A DNA stretch of 51,377 bases from JALHUB01 sp050010555 (GCA_050010555.1 JBEKKV010000008.1:1-51377); one strand, 5' to 3'; shown: positions 1 through 8,628, counted from the stretch's first letter. Notes: generated by a model from the letters alone, not told the origin. Translations and numbers: made by a program.

Positions 1-95
1 CTTGCATGCGCAAACTGCTCACGATCTTGAATGCCATGCTGCGGGATGGCACGGCCTGGCAGCAGGTTCCGGCTTCTCATGCTATTCCCGCTTGA
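1..95 (+). CDS. IS110-family transposase, C-terminal fragment (cut by window edge)
   Basis: The reading frame open at base 3 translates to a short tail beginning ACMRKLLTILNAMLRDGT and stops with TGA at 93-95. The motif MRKLLTILNAMLR is the typical C-terminal end of IS110/IS1111-group (DEDD) transposases, which catalyse insertion of elements lacking ordinary inverted repeats. Only about 30 residues are in the window, so catalytic residues cannot be checked. Following bases 96-159 hold nothing recognisable. The family call rests on memory of this terminal motif. Confidence 0.7.
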   Translation, partial: CMRKLLTILNAMLRDGTAWQQVPASHAIPA

Positions 96-159
96 GTATC
101 AAGACAGTTGCTCTGCACTCCCCCTTTGCGCCGCTGGACAGGATGATGGAGGCCGGGGG

Positions 160-981
160 TCAGGCTTTGACAGCGACGACCTGAAGCCAGTTGCGGGGTA
201 CGGTCGATAGCTTGAGCTCGCGGAAGGCTTCCGCAGCGCCACGTCGCAGGCAGTCGACGGCGAGGGCCAGGGGAACGCCGGGCAGGGCGCCGCGGGCAAA
301 CAGCTCGTACTCGCTGATCGCCTGGAAGCCCTCCAGCGGCATCTCCACGGGACAGAGCTCCATCGTCCGGAGGTCGAAGCCACCGTCGGCAAGCAACTGC
401 TTGTACTCGTCGGCGCTGAGCTGGATGCGCGCCTGCGCCCGCTCTTCCTTCTCGCGGCGCGTCTCCGGGTTCTCATCGCGGAAGATGCGCATTGCGCGGC
501 GCACCCACAGCACGTAGAAAGGCATCGTCTCCGCCGGCATGGCGCCTTCGAAGAAAGTGCTGTTGAAGGCGAAGAGGCCGCGCTCCCGCAGCGCCTCCGA
601 CACCTCGTGCAGCATGTGGCGCTTGTCTTCGACGAGGTGGATGGCGTTGCAGAAGACGACCGCGTCGGCGGTGCGGTGGACCAAGCGCGACAGGTTCTCC
701 GCCTTGCCGGAGCAGAACCGAACGACGGCGCCCCAGCGCTCCTGCAGCTCACGGCGGGCCACCTCGCGAGCGGAGTCCGACGGCTCGACGGCAACGACTT
801 CGCCCTTGTCCGGATGCATCGACTCCAGGATCAGCGTCGTGACCGCGCCCGTGCCGGCGCCCAGGTCGACGACCCGCTGCGAAGGCCCGAAACCGCACAT
901 CTCGACGAGCCGGCGGTTGATCGCCGTGTAGAAAGGCAGGCCGGCAAACTTCCGGAAGGAATCTCCCTCTAACTCCGTCAT
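160..981 (-). CDS. Class I SAM-dependent methyltransferase
   Basis: A 273-residue Rossmann-fold methyltransferase. Motif I is VVDLGAGTGA (residues 37-46), which binds the methionine part of SAM. The acidic residue after strand 2 is Glu66 (VVAVEPS), which normally holds the ribose hydroxyls, and VVFCNAIHLV around residue 110 looks like motif IV. The substrate is not predictable; the general shape is that of the Methyltransf_11/25 group of small-molecule or quinone methyltransferases. The ATG at 981 follows a clear GGAGG site. It lies 19 bases beyond dapA on the same strand and is probably the last gene of the asd-dapA transcript, although a link to lysine synthesis is not implied. Confidence 0.85.
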   Translation of the reverse strand: MTELEGDSFRKFAGLPFYTAINRRLVEMCGFGPSQRVVDLGAGTGAVTTLILESMHPDKGEVVAVEPSDSAREVARRELQERWGAVVRFCSGKAENLSRLVHRTADAVVFCNAIHLVEDKRHMLHEVSEALRERGLFAFNSTFFEGAMPAETMPFYVLWVRRAMRIFRDENPETRREKEERAQARIQLSADEYKQLLADGGFDLRTMELCPVEMPLEGFQAISEYELFARGALPGVPLALAVDCLRRGAAEAFRELKLSTVPRNWLQVVAVKA

Positions 982-1000
982 TCCTGAGCCTCCTCCCGCC

Positions 1001-1900
1001 TTATGCGGGGACTACGAGGTCGATGCGCTGTCGGCGCACCTCGGCCATGATCTTTGCCGCGCCCGCTTCGTCCGGCTCGACGAGCGGCAGTCGCAGGCCA
1101 CCGACCTTGCAGCCCAGCTCTCGCAGCGCGTACTTGATCGGTATCGGGTTGCTGGCGACGGTCATCAGCGTCACCATTAGAGGCAGAAGGCGCCGGTGGA
1201 TCGCCGCCGCTTCCTCGACCTTGCCGTCGAGGAACTTGTCGATTATCTCCCGCATCTGCAGGCCGACGAGGTGCGAGACGACGCAGATGACACCGTAGCC
1301 GCCGATCGAAAGGATGGGCAGCGTGTCGGAGTCGTTGCCGCTCCAGATGCGGTAATCCTCCCGCGAGCGCGCGATGATCTGGCCTATCTGCTCCAGGTTC
1401 CCGCTGGCTTCCTTAAGGCCGGCGATGTTGCGGATGGCCGAGAGCCGGATGCTCGTCTCCGCCATCATGTTGACGCCGGTGCGTCCCGGGATGTTGTAGA
1501 GAATGCAGGGCAGGCTCGTCTCGCCGGCCAGCGTCTCGAAGTGGCGGAACAGCCCCTCTTGCGTCGGCTTGTTGTAGTAGGGCACCGTCAGCAGGAGCGC
1601 GTCGACGCCGGCGGCCTCCGCCTCGCGGCCCAACTTCGCGCTTTCGGCCGTGTTGTAGTTGCCGGAGCCGGCCACGACGACGCCGGAGTTGCCTACCGCT
1701 TCCCTCACTGCCTTCCAAAGGCCTACCTTCTCGTCGTGACTGAGCGTCGGCACCTCGCCGGTCGTTCCGGCGACGACGACGCCGTCGCTGCCGGAGCGCA
1801 GGAGCGCGAGCGCCAGTTGTTGCGCCTGCCGGTAATCGACAGCGCCTTCCTCAGTAAAAGGCGTAATCATCGCCGTCAGCAGACGGCCTATCTCTCCCAT
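1001..1900 (-). CDS. dapA: 4-hydroxy-tetrahydrodipicolinate synthase
   Basis: Condenses pyruvate with aspartate semialdehyde, the first committed step to diaminopimelate and lysine, in the cytoplasm. A 299-residue TIM-barrel protein of normal length. The Schiff-base lysine is Lys163 in GLKEASGN, Tyr135 lies in ILYNIPGRTG, Arg140 follows, and the Thr-Thr pair of the proton relay is in VAGTTGEVPTL (46-47). I start it at the ATG at 1900, preceded by GGAGGAGGGAAG; an open frame continues upstream to 2011 but would overlap asd by about 90 bases and adds a low-complexity arginine-rich extension. It follows asd by 23 bases on the same strand, so the two enzymes that make and use aspartate semialdehyde are co-transcribed. 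Confidence 0.95.
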   Translation of the reverse strand: MGEIGRLLTAMITPFTEEGAVDYRQAQQLALALLRSGSDGVVVAGTTGEVPTLSHDEKVGLWKAVREAVGNSGVVVAGSGNYNTAESAKLGREAEAAGVDALLLTVPYYNKPTQEGLFRHFETLAGETSLPCILYNIPGRTGVNMMAETSIRLSAIRNIAGLKEASGNLEQIGQIIARSREDYRIWSGNDSDTLPILSIGGYGVICVVSHLVGLQMREIIDKFLDGKVEEAAAIHRRLLPLMVTLMTVASNPIPIKYALRELGCKVGGLRLPLVEPDEAGAAKIMAEVRRQRIDLVVPA

Positions 1901-1923
1901 GGGTACTTCCCTCCTCCGCGAGG

Positions 1924-2943
1924 CTAGACGATGTCTCTCTTCACCAGCTCTTCGGCTATCTGGATTGCGTTGAGGGCGGCCCCCTTGCGGAGGTTGTCGG
2001 AAGAGATCCACATGGCGATGGAGTTCGGGTGGGAGTCGTCCTGACGGATGCGCCCCACGAAGACGTCGTCCTCGCCGGCCGCCAGCCAGGGCAGCGGGTA
2101 GAGGCTGATGCTTGGGTCGTCCTGGACCGTCACGCCCGGCGACTCCGCCAGGATGTCGCGCACCTCGTCCGGGTCCATCGGATGCGTGAGCTCCACGTGC
2201 ACCGCGCAGCTATGCGAGATCATTACGGGCACGCGGACGCAGGTCGCCGACATGGCGATCGACTCGTCGTGCATGATCTTGCGCGTCTCGTGGATCATTT
2301 TCCACTCTTCTTTGGTATAGCCGCTGTCCAGGAACACGTCGATCTGCGGCAGCAGGTTAAACGCTATCTGGTGCGGGTACACGTGCGGCGAGGCGTCCTT
2401 CCCCTCGAGCACCTGCTTCGATTGCGTCATGAGCTCGTCGACAGCCGCCTTGCCGGTGCCGGAAACGGACTGGTACGTATCGGCGATGACGCGCTTCACA
2501 GGGTTCACCTTGTGAATCGGCCACAGACACATGACGACCGGCGTCGTCGAGCAGTTAGGTATGGAGATGATGCCGTGGTGTTTTGCGACGTCGTCGGCGT
2601 TCACCTCCGGAACGACGAGCGGCACCTTCGGGTCCATGCGCCAGGCAGAACTGTCGTCGATGGCGATGGCGCCTACCTGCGCCGCAATCGGGCAGTAGTC
2701 GCGCGAGGCCTGGCCGCTGGCGGACACGAAGACGAAGTCGGCGCCGGCGAAGGAGTCGTTCGTCGTCTCTTCCACCGTGATCTCCTGGTCGCCGACGACG
2801 ATTTTCTTGCCGGCGGAGCGAGAGGTGGCGAGCAGGCGCAGCCCCTTCACCGGGAACTTGCGCTGCTGCAGGATGCCCAGGAACTCCCGACCCACCATGC
2901 CGGTGGCGCCCACGACGGCGATGTTGTATTGCTTGTCAGACAT
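1924..2943 (-). CDS. asd: Aspartate-semialdehyde dehydrogenase
   Basis: Reduces aspartyl phosphate to aspartate semialdehyde with NADPH, the branch point to lysine/diaminopimelate, threonine and methionine. 339 residues, normal length. The N-terminal NADP-binding loop is VGATGMVG (11-18), and the catalytic nucleophile is Cys131 in PNCSTTP. The dimerisation/catalytic C-terminal domain continues to the end. The start is ATG 2943. A promoter-like pair (3063-3092) lies about 110 bases upstream, so asd is probably the first gene of an asd-dapA-methyltransferase unit. It is separated from dapB and pnp by the isochorismatase-type hydrolase at 3199-3798. Confidence 0.95.
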   Translation of the reverse strand: MSDKQYNIAVVGATGMVGREFLGILQQRKFPVKGLRLLATSRSAGKKIVVGDQEITVEETTNDSFAGADFVFVSASGQASRDYCPIAAQVGAIAIDDSSAWRMDPKVPLVVPEVNADDVAKHHGIISIPNCSTTPVVMCLWPIHKVNPVKRVIADTYQSVSGTGKAAVDELMTQSKQVLEGKDASPHVYPHQIAFNLLPQIDVFLDSGYTKEEWKMIHETRKIMHDESIAMSATCVRVPVMISHSCAVHVELTHPMDPDEVRDILAESPGVTVQDDPSISLYPLPWLAAGEDDVFVGRIRQDDSHPNSIAMWISSDNLRKGAALNAIQIAEELVKRDIV

Positions 2944-3062
2944 AAGCGCTCAACTTCCTGCTAGATTCCGGCCGATCGACAAAGGCAGCGGGCGGCTAAC
3001 TGTTGGTCCGTTGCGGGTACGAAGTTACGCGCCGTCCGTCTCCAATCGCACGGTGAGCCACC

Positions 3063-3092
3063 ATAATAATGGCTGAAAGGGGGATCAGGCAA
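3063..3092 (-). promoter_or_regulatory. Putative sigma-70-type promoter of asd-dapA
   Basis: Read on the minus strand: TTGCCT, an 18-base spacer and TATTAT. The predicted transcript would start near 3056 and carry a leader of about 110 bases before asd. The surrounding spacer 2944-3198 otherwise shows no gene; short open frames there lack a ribosome site and family resemblance. A regulatory leader is possible, but I cannot recognise a lysine riboswitch. Confidence 0.45.
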
Positions 3093-3198
3093 CCCGGAGG
3101 GGAATTAGAGGCCGGCCCAGGTCCAAGGCCCAGCCAGTCGTCCGCTTCGCGTCTGCGCGGCCGCGGCGAGGCTTGCAGAGCCTCCGGGAGCGGGATAT

Positions 3199-3798
3199 TC
3201 AAGAAGCTAGAATTCTGCCGACCTGTTCGATGGTCGCGATTTGTATACCCATTCTACCCATGTCTGCGAGATTGGCCTGATGGACTTCGGGGGTGGCAGC
3301 CGTGGTTGCATCCGATACGACTATGGTCTTGAAGTCGTGACACAGACTGTCTACAGCCGTGTGCCTGATGCAATTCGGTGTTTGAATTCCGGCAATCACA
3401 ACATATTCCGGCCCAATTCTGTGCAGAATCAGCGGCAACTCAGTCATGAAGAAGGCGCTGAAGCGCTTCTTGGGCAAAACTGTCTCTCCCGGAACCGGCT
3501 TCAACTCATCGATAATCTCCGCGCCTTTTGTGCCTTTCAAGCCGTAGTTCCTTCGCTTGAACTTCTCTATTCTCGATATCTCTACGTCTGATGCATCCTG
3601 CCGATGCTCTCGGATGACATGAATAACCGGCAGTTTGCGTCTTCGGAAGGACTCCAGAATGTCCCTTACTTTAGGGACGACTTTCTCGGCAGTTGGGACG
3701 GACATGGGTCCATCGGGATGGACGAAGTCATTTTGCATATCAACAATCAGCAATACGGCTTTCGAGTCAGCGGTTGTCACGCTGGTCGCCTCCATCAT
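3199..3798 (-). CDS. Isochorismatase-family cysteine hydrolase
   Basis: A 199-residue hydrolase of the isochorismatase/nicotinamidase superfamily. The catalytic triad is visible: Asp20 in LLIVDMQNDF, Lys111 in LPKKRFSAF and Cys143 in GIQTPNCIRHTA, with the usual non-proline cis-peptide region just before the cysteine. The family hydrolyses amides or vinyl ethers (nicotinamide, ureidoacrylate, isochorismate); nothing here fixes the substrate. It sits between dapB and asd on the same strand, 52 bases after dapB starts downstream. Its base composition looks visibly less GC-rich than its neighbours, suggesting later arrival in the dap cluster. Two adjacent ATGs (3798, 3795) are possible starts. 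Confidence 0.85.
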   Translation of the reverse strand: MMEATSVTTADSKAVLLIVDMQNDFVHPDGPMSVPTAEKVVPKVRDILESFRRRKLPVIHVIREHRQDASDVEISRIEKFKRRNYGLKGTKGAEIIDELKPVPGETVLPKKRFSAFFMTELPLILHRIGPEYVVIAGIQTPNCIRHTAVDSLCHDFKTIVVSDATTAATPEVHQANLADMGRMGIQIATIEQVGRILAS

Positions 3799-3850
3799 CT
3801 ACTCTGAGCCAGGCGAGGAATGCAACGGTGTGTGGGAGAGCGACGTCTCT

Positions 3851-4645
3851 CTAGAGGCCGATGAGCTTGTCGAGGCCGCGCACGAGCTCGCTGCGGTTCA
3901 TGACTTCCTTCGTCGCCAGGCGCACGCCCGGCATGAACGACTCGCGGCCCGTGGAGTCGTGCCGGATGGTCAGCGTCTGGCCCGTCCCGCCGAAGATGAC
4001 CTCCTGGTGAGCGACCAGCCCCGGCAGTCGCACGCTGTGGATGGCGATTCCGCCCAGGGTGCCGCCGCGAGTCCCGGCCACCATCTCTTTCTGCGTCGGC
4101 GCCTGCAGGAACGGACGGCCGCGGCTGGCGATCATCCCCTGCGCAGTCGCTATCGCCGTCCCGGAGGGCGCATCGACCTTCTGGTCATGGTGCAGCTCGA
4201 TGATCTCCGCGTGGTCGAGGTGCTTCGAGGCGATTCGCGCAAGGTGCATCATGAGGACGGCGCCGATGGCGAAGTTCGACGCCGCGACGGCGCCGATCCC
4301 TTTCTCCCTGCAGCTCCGCTCCAGATCGGAGAGGAAGTCTTCGGGAAGGCCGGTGGTGCCGATGACCATGCGGACGCCGCTGTCCAGCGCCGCTTTCACT
4401 ACCTGCGGCGTCCAGTCGGCGTGCGTGAAGTCTATGATTACGTCCGGACGGGAGCGCGAGAGGAGCGCCTGCGGGTCCTTATCGAGGTGGACGAGACCTG
4501 AGCCGTCAGGCAGGGAGACGTACTCTTCGGCGGAGAACTTCTCGAGAACGCCGACCGGCTCCAGGTCGGCGTCAGCGCAGACGGCCGCGAGGATCTCCCG
4601 GCCCATCTTGCCGGTGCCGCTAACGACCACTCGAATTTGAGCCAT
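3851..4645 (-). CDS. dapB: 4-hydroxy-tetrahydrodipicolinate reductase
   Basis: Reduces the DapA product with NAD(P)H, the second step of the diaminopimelate/lysine branch. 264 residues. The N-terminal dinucleotide loop is SGTGKMGREI (9-18). The signature ELHHDQKVDAPSGTA (about 150-164) holds the catalytic His152/His153, Lys156 and the substrate-binding SGT. IGTTG (about 95-99) precedes the cofactor-site hinge. It lies 36 bases downstream of the pnp stop on the same strand, matching the common gram-positive/Chloroflexi neighbourhood rpsO-pnp-dap. ATG 4645 has only a weak ribosome site (AGAGACC region). Confidence 0.94.
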   Translation of the reverse strand: MAQIRVVVSGTGKMGREILAAVCADADLEPVGVLEKFSAEEYVSLPDGSGLVHLDKDPQALLSRSRPDVIIDFTHADWTPQVVKAALDSGVRMVIGTTGLPEDFLSDLERSCREKGIGAVAASNFAIGAVLMMHLARIASKHLDHAEIIELHHDQKVDAPSGTAIATAQGMIASRGRPFLQAPTQKEMVAGTRGGTLGGIAIHSVRLPGLVAHQEVIFGGTGQTLTIRHDSTGRESFMPGVRLATKEVMNRSELVRGLDKLIGL

Positions 4646-4681
4646 GGTCTCTTCCTCTGACCGGCCGCTGCTGGCTAGCCG

Positions 4682-7135
4682 CTACCAGCGCCTGCCGAAA
4701 GGCGGGCGTGGGGCCGGGCCAGCGCCTCCGGGTCCCCCACCCTGACGCGGCTCCTGCCTGTGTCCCTGGCCGTACGGACGGCGTCGCGGACGGGCCGCTC
4801 CGCCATCCGGCGAATTGCGAGATTGGCCTGGGGCGCCGGGCGGCCGGCCACCGGTGGACCGTCGCGGTGGACGCTGCTCCGAGCCGTAGCCGCCGGGTCG
4901 CCTGCCGCGTCCGCCGGCAGGGCCGCCGAAGGGCATCCGCTCCGTTGGCAGCGGCGGCGGCTGGGGCTCCTCGCCTTCCTCCGCCTCGCCTCTCGTCTCG
5001 CTTCTTGGCTCGCCTTGTGGCTCGCCCCTTGTTTCGCCTCCGGTCCCGCCTTGCGTCCCGCCTTCAAGCACCGCGCGCCGCGAAAGGTTGATGCGGCCAA
5101 GGTTATCGATCTCCATGACCTGCACCATAATCTCGTCGCCCACTTTCACCACGTCCTCAACGCTGGGAACGCGATAGTCGGCAAGCTCCGAGATGCGCAC
5201 AAGGCCCTCCTTGCCGGGGATTATCTCGACGAAGGCGCCGAAGTTGGTCGTTCGCGTGACTCGACCGGTGTAGATCGTGCCGATTTCGACTTCACGCGTC
5301 AGCCCCTGGATCATCTCGATAGCGCGGTTCGCCTGCTCTTCGCTAGTCGAGCCGATGAACACCGTGCCGTCGTCCTCGACGTCGATCGTGCACTTCGTCT
5401 CTTCGATGATAGAGCGAATGACGCGGCCGCCCGGGCCGATCACCTGGCCGATCTTGCCCTGCGGTATCTTTATCCGGTACATGCGAGGAGCATAGCGCGA
5501 GAGCTCCTCGCGGCTGGCGGAGATCGTGTCGTGCATCTTGCCGAGGATCTCCAGGCGGGCCTCCTTCGCCTGGTCCAGCGCTTCGCCCATGATCTCCGGC
5601 GTTATGCCCTTGACCTTGATGTCCATCTGCAAGGCCGTGATGCCGCCGGCGGTGCCGGCGACCTTGAAGTCCATGTCGCCCATGGCGTCTTCCAGGCCGG
5701 CGATGTCGGTGAGAATCTTGTAAGCGCCGTCCTCGCCCTTGATCAGCCCCATCGCGATTCCGGCGACAGGCTCTTTGATCGGCACGCCGGCGTCCATGAG
5801 CGCGAGGGTGCTGCCGCAGACGCTCGCCATGGAGGTGCTGCCGTTGCTGGACAGGACTTCGGTGACGAGACGGATGGTGTATGGGAACTCGTCCTCCGCG
5901 GGAATCACCGGCTCGATAGCGCGCTCGGCCAACGCCCCGTGACCGATGTCGCGACGGCTCGGCGAGCCCATTCGTCTCACTTCGCCGACGGAGAATGGCG
6001 GGAAGTTGTAGTGATGGAGGAAGCGCTTCGTATCCTCGGGGGAGAGCGTGTCGAGCCGCTGCTCTTCGCTCGTCGAGCCGAGAGTCGCGATCGTCAAGGC
6101 CTGCGTCTGGCCGCGGGTGAACAGGCCGGAGCCGTGCGTGCGAGGCAGAATGCCGACCTCGGCGCTGATCGGTCTGATCTCCTTCAGGCCGCGTCCGTCC
6201 GGTCGCACGTTCTTCTCCAGGATGCCGCGTCGGACCTGCTGCTTGACGCGTTCGTCGAAGGCGGCGAGTAGCTGCTCGGCCGCGTATGTCTCGCCCAGGC
6301 GCTCCATCAACTCTTCGCGGCGCTCGCCGAGAGCGCGGTCGCGCTCCTCGTGGTTGACAGCCGCGACGATCTCCTCCAGTTTGCCTTCCAGGAACTGCGC
6401 CACGTCGCGACGCACCTCCTCGCCGACTTCGCGCGGCGTCACGACCATCTTCTCTTTGCCGACGTCCCGCACGATCTCGTTCTGCAGGTCGATAAGCGCC
6501 TGGTTTGCCTCGTGGCCAGCGCGGATGCCGCCAAGGATCTTTTCCTCGGAGACGCCGGTTGCTCCCGCCTCGACCATCATCACCGCTTCCGCCGTGCTCG
6601 AAACGATGAGGTCGATCTCGCTGTCTTTGAGTTGCGAGAACGTCGGCAGGGTGACGTATTCGCCGTCGATGTAGCCGACGCGCACGGAGCTGACCGGCCC
6701 GGCGAAGGGTATGCTGGACATGCTGAGGGCGGCGGAAGCGCCGATTGTGCCCAACACGTCCGGAGAGTTCTCCTGGTCGGCGGAGAGCACCGTCACGACG
6801 ATCTGGACGTCGTTGCGGAACCCTTTCGGGAAGAGCGGCCTGAGGGGCCTGTCCGTCAGGCGAGCGGCAAGCACCGCCTCTGTCGTCGGACGGCCTTCGC
6901 GGCGGAAGAAGCTCCCTGGGATCTTGCCGGCAGCGTAAAGCCGTTCCTCGTAGTCAATCGTCAGGGGAAAGAAGTCGATTCCCTCCCGTGGCTGTTGCGT
7001 TGCGCAGGCGGTGACGAGGACAACGGTATCGCCGTAGCGCACCAGGACCGATCCGTCGGCCTGAAGAGCCAGCTTGCCGGTCTCAATGGTCAACTGGCGC
7101 CCGCTGACCGTTCGTTCGTAGACTCGTGAATTCAC
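4682..7135 (-). CDS. pnp: Polyribonucleotide nucleotidyltransferase (PNPase)
   Basis: Phosphorolytic 3'-5' exoribonuclease, core of RNA turnover. Two RNase PH domains are present; the active-site loop of the second is MGDMDFKVAGT. A KH domain (KIPQGKIGQVIGPGGRVI) and an S1 domain (TGRVTRTTNFGAFVEI to RINLSRRAVL) follow. I choose GTG at 7135 (817 residues), because AGGGAGG lies five bases before it and the protein then begins VNSRVYERTVSG, as PNPases do; an ATG at 7201 is in frame but lacks family support. Unusually, about 125 residues after S1 form a disordered tail rich in Gly, Arg, Pro and Glu. Downstream of rpsO on the same strand, the classic rpsO-pnp pair. Confidence 0.95.
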   Translation of the reverse strand: MNSRVYERTVSGRQLTIETGKLALQADGSVLVRYGDTVVLVTACATQQPREGIDFFPLTIDYEERLYAAGKIPGSFFRREGRPTTEAVLAARLTDRPLRPLFPKGFRNDVQIVVTVLSADQENSPDVLGTIGASAALSMSSIPFAGPVSSVRVGYIDGEYVTLPTFSQLKDSEIDLIVSSTAEAVMMVEAGATGVSEEKILGGIRAGHEANQALIDLQNEIVRDVGKEKMVVTPREVGEEVRRDVAQFLEGKLEEIVAAVNHEERDRALGERREELMERLGETYAAEQLLAAFDERVKQQVRRGILEKNVRPDGRGLKEIRPISAEVGILPRTHGSGLFTRGQTQALTIATLGSTSEEQRLDTLSPEDTKRFLHHYNFPPFSVGEVRRMGSPSRRDIGHGALAERAIEPVIPAEDEFPYTIRLVTEVLSSNGSTSMASVCGSTLALMDAGVPIKEPVAGIAMGLIKGEDGAYKILTDIAGLEDAMGDMDFKVAGTAGGITALQMDIKVKGITPEIMGEALDQAKEARLEILGKMHDTISASREELSRYAPRMYRIKIPQGKIGQVIGPGGRVIRSIIEETKCTIDVEDDGTVFIGSTSEEQANRAIEMIQGLTREVEIGTIYTGRVTRTTNFGAFVEIIPGKEGLVRISELADYRVPSVEDVVKVGDEIMVQVMEIDNLGRINLSRRAVLEGGTQGGTGGETRGEPQGEPRSETRGEAEEGEEPQPPPLPTERMPFGGPAGGRGRRPGGYGSEQRPPRRSTGGRPPGAPGQSRNSPDGGAARPRRRPYGQGHRQEPRQGGGPGGAGPAPRPPFGRRW

Positions 7136-7330
7136 ATGAACCTCCCTAAACCCATGCTGATTGGGCTGCTTTTCGCGCTCCCGTCCGAGGCCGACCGGCA
7201 TGCCAGGCGAATAGGCGAAGTCTTCCCTGACTCATCTCGCGGGACTCAACGCGGCCCCGGAACCTCTCTTCGAATCCGTCGGAGTATAGCTAGAGGAGCT
7301 AACTACCTGAGGATGCGTGCTCTCTTCCTT

Positions 7331-7364
7331 AACAGAAAGGCCGCCGCGGTTACTTGCGGAGGCC
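7331..7364 (-). terminator. Intrinsic terminator/attenuator after rpsO
   Basis: On the minus strand GGCCTCCGC (7364-7356) pairs with GCGGCGGCC (7347-7339) with a single mismatch, and the next bases are TTTCTGTT. The rpsO stop codon TAA (7352-7350) lies inside the loop. A hairpin between rpsO and pnp is the usual place for processing or partial termination, so this may set the rpsO:pnp ratio rather than end transcription completely. Confidence 0.55.
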
Positions 7365-7616
7365 TAATCTTGCGAGGACGGTCCGATAGCGCTGCACGTC
7401 CTTCTTGTTGAGGTACGCGAGCTGTCTCCGCCTCTGTCCCACCATCATCAGGAGGCCGCGCTGAGAGTGGAAATCGTGCTTGTGCGTCCTCAGATGGGCG
7501 CTAAGCTCATTGATCCGCGCAGTCAGGAGGGCTACCTGCACTTCTGGAGAACCGGTATCGGTTTGGTGAGTGGCGTATTCCTCTACGATGCCCTGCTTAT
7601 TCTCTTTGGTCAGCAT
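7350..7616 (-). CDS. rpsO: 30S ribosomal protein S15
   Basis: 88 residues, the normal S15 length. It binds the central domain of 16S rRNA and helps form bridge B4 with the large subunit. The conserved THQTDTGSPEVQVALLTARI segment, LSAHLRTHKHDFHSQRGL and the C-terminal RRRQLAYL-YRTVLARLGLRK are all present. AAGGG precedes the ATG at 7616. A good promoter lies about 45 bases upstream, and pnp follows on the same strand. Confidence 0.97.
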   Translation of the reverse strand: MLTKENKQGIVEEYATHQTDTGSPEVQVALLTARINELSAHLRTHKHDFHSQRGLLMMVGQRRRQLAYLNKKDVQRYRTVLARLGLRK

Positions 7617-7665
7617 TTTCCCTTCGCGGGCCCTCTTCCGTCTTGGCTTCTCTATCTGGTGTATA

Positions 7666-7695
7666 ATTCTAGCATAGCGATTGCACTGACCGCAA
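7666..7695 (-). promoter_or_regulatory. Promoter of rpsO-pnp
   Basis: On the minus strand TTGCGG (7695-7690), an 18-base spacer ending in TGC, then TAGAAT (7671-7666): an extended -10 promoter. The expected start near 7659 leaves a leader of about 43 bases before rpsO. A TATAAT on the plus strand overlaps here (7662-7667) but has no -35 at a sensible distance. Confidence 0.6.
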
Positions 7696-7770
7696 CGCAG
7701 TCAGGGTACATCAGGGAGCTCTCGAGCATCGAGCCGGCAATGGCGCGAGGAAGGGAAAAGCCCGCAGCGG

Positions 7771-8628
7771 ATGACACGGGTAGCGGTGGTGACGGATAGC
7801 GCAGCTTCGCTGCCGACTTCACTACGCGCCGAACGCGACATCGAAATCGTCCCTCTTAACCTCGTCTTCGACGACCGCTCCTACGCGGACGGACTGGAGA
7901 CCAACGGCAACTTCTATCGGGCCCTGAAGGCCGCTCGTCGACCGCCGACGACGACCGGCGCCTCGCCGGGAACTCACCTTGAAGCGCTCCGACGAGCCGC
8001 CGCCAAAGCCGATTCGATCCTTTGCATCACAGTCTCGGCGCAGTTCAGCGGCACCTACGACGCGGCGATGCAGGCGGCGGCGCTTCTCAGAGAAGAGCAG
8101 CCTAACACCGAAGTCACTGTCCTCGACTCGCGCAGCGCCGCCATGGGCGAAGGCTTCGTCGTGCTGGAAGCGGCTAAGGCCGCCAGCGCCGGCGCCGGAC
8201 TTGCCGACGTCAAAGCGGCAGCCGAAGCCGCAATGCCGCGCGTGGGCATCGTCGCCGTTATCGACACGCTCGAATATCTGGCGAGAGGGGGACGCGTGCC
8301 ACGAATTCAAGCCTGGGCCTCCGCGCTGCTAAGCGTGAAGCCGATAATCGAGCTCCGGCAGCAGGACATCCACCTGCTCACGCGCACTCGCACCCGTAAG
8401 CGGGCAGTTGCCCAGCTAATCCCCATCTTTGAGCAGCGCGGCCTCTCCGGAAAGCGCCTCCACCTCTGCGTGCAGCACACCAACGTCCTCGACGAGGCGC
8501 AGGAGTTGGCAGAGGAAGCGCAGAAACGCCTCGATCCTGCCTGCGTGGCCGTCAGTGAGTTCACGCTGGTCATGGGAGCGCATATCGGGCCGGGCCTGCT
8601 GGGACTCGCCTACTACGTCGAGCCCTAG
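7771..8628 (+). CDS. DegV family fatty-acid-binding protein
   Basis: 285 residues. DegV proteins (FakB group) bind a fatty acid and present it to the FakA kinase in organisms that use the Fak-PlsX-PlsY route to phospholipids. The family signatures are in order: VTDSAASLP at the N terminus, PTTTGASPG (lipid headgroup loop), ITVSAQFSGTYDAA, and EYLARGGRV. No fakA is in the window, so partner and lipid are inferred from the family only. ATG 7771 (MTRVAVVTDS) matches the usual family start, although the nearest purine-rich ribosome site is rather distant. It diverges from rpsO. Confidence 0.92.
   Translation: MTRVAVVTDSAASLPTSLRAERDIEIVPLNLVFDDRSYADGLETNGNFYRALKAARRPPTTTGASPGTHLEALRRAAAKADSILCITVSAQFSGTYDAAMQAAALLREEQPNTEVTVLDSRSAAMGEGFVVLEAAKAASAGAGLADVKAAAEAAMPRVGIVAVIDTLEYLARGGRVPRIQAWASALLSVKPIIELRQQDIHLLTRTRTRKRAVAQLIPIFEQRGLSGKRLHLCVQHTNVLDEAQELAEEAQKRLDPACVAVSEFTLVMGAHIGPGLLGLAYYVEP

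Noticed and set aside
2996..3202. Minus-strand 68-codon frame between asd and the isochorismatase gene
   Set aside because: Contains the asd promoter candidate, lacks a ribosome site and has no family.
4760..6271. A 503-codon plus-strand open frame across pnp
   Set aside because: Shadow of pnp with low-complexity translation and no ribosome site; the pnp frame has every PNPase motif.
7662..7667. Plus-strand TATAAT upstream of degV
   Set aside because: No -35 at 15-19 bases and no TG extension; the overlapping minus-strand promoter of rpsO is better formed.
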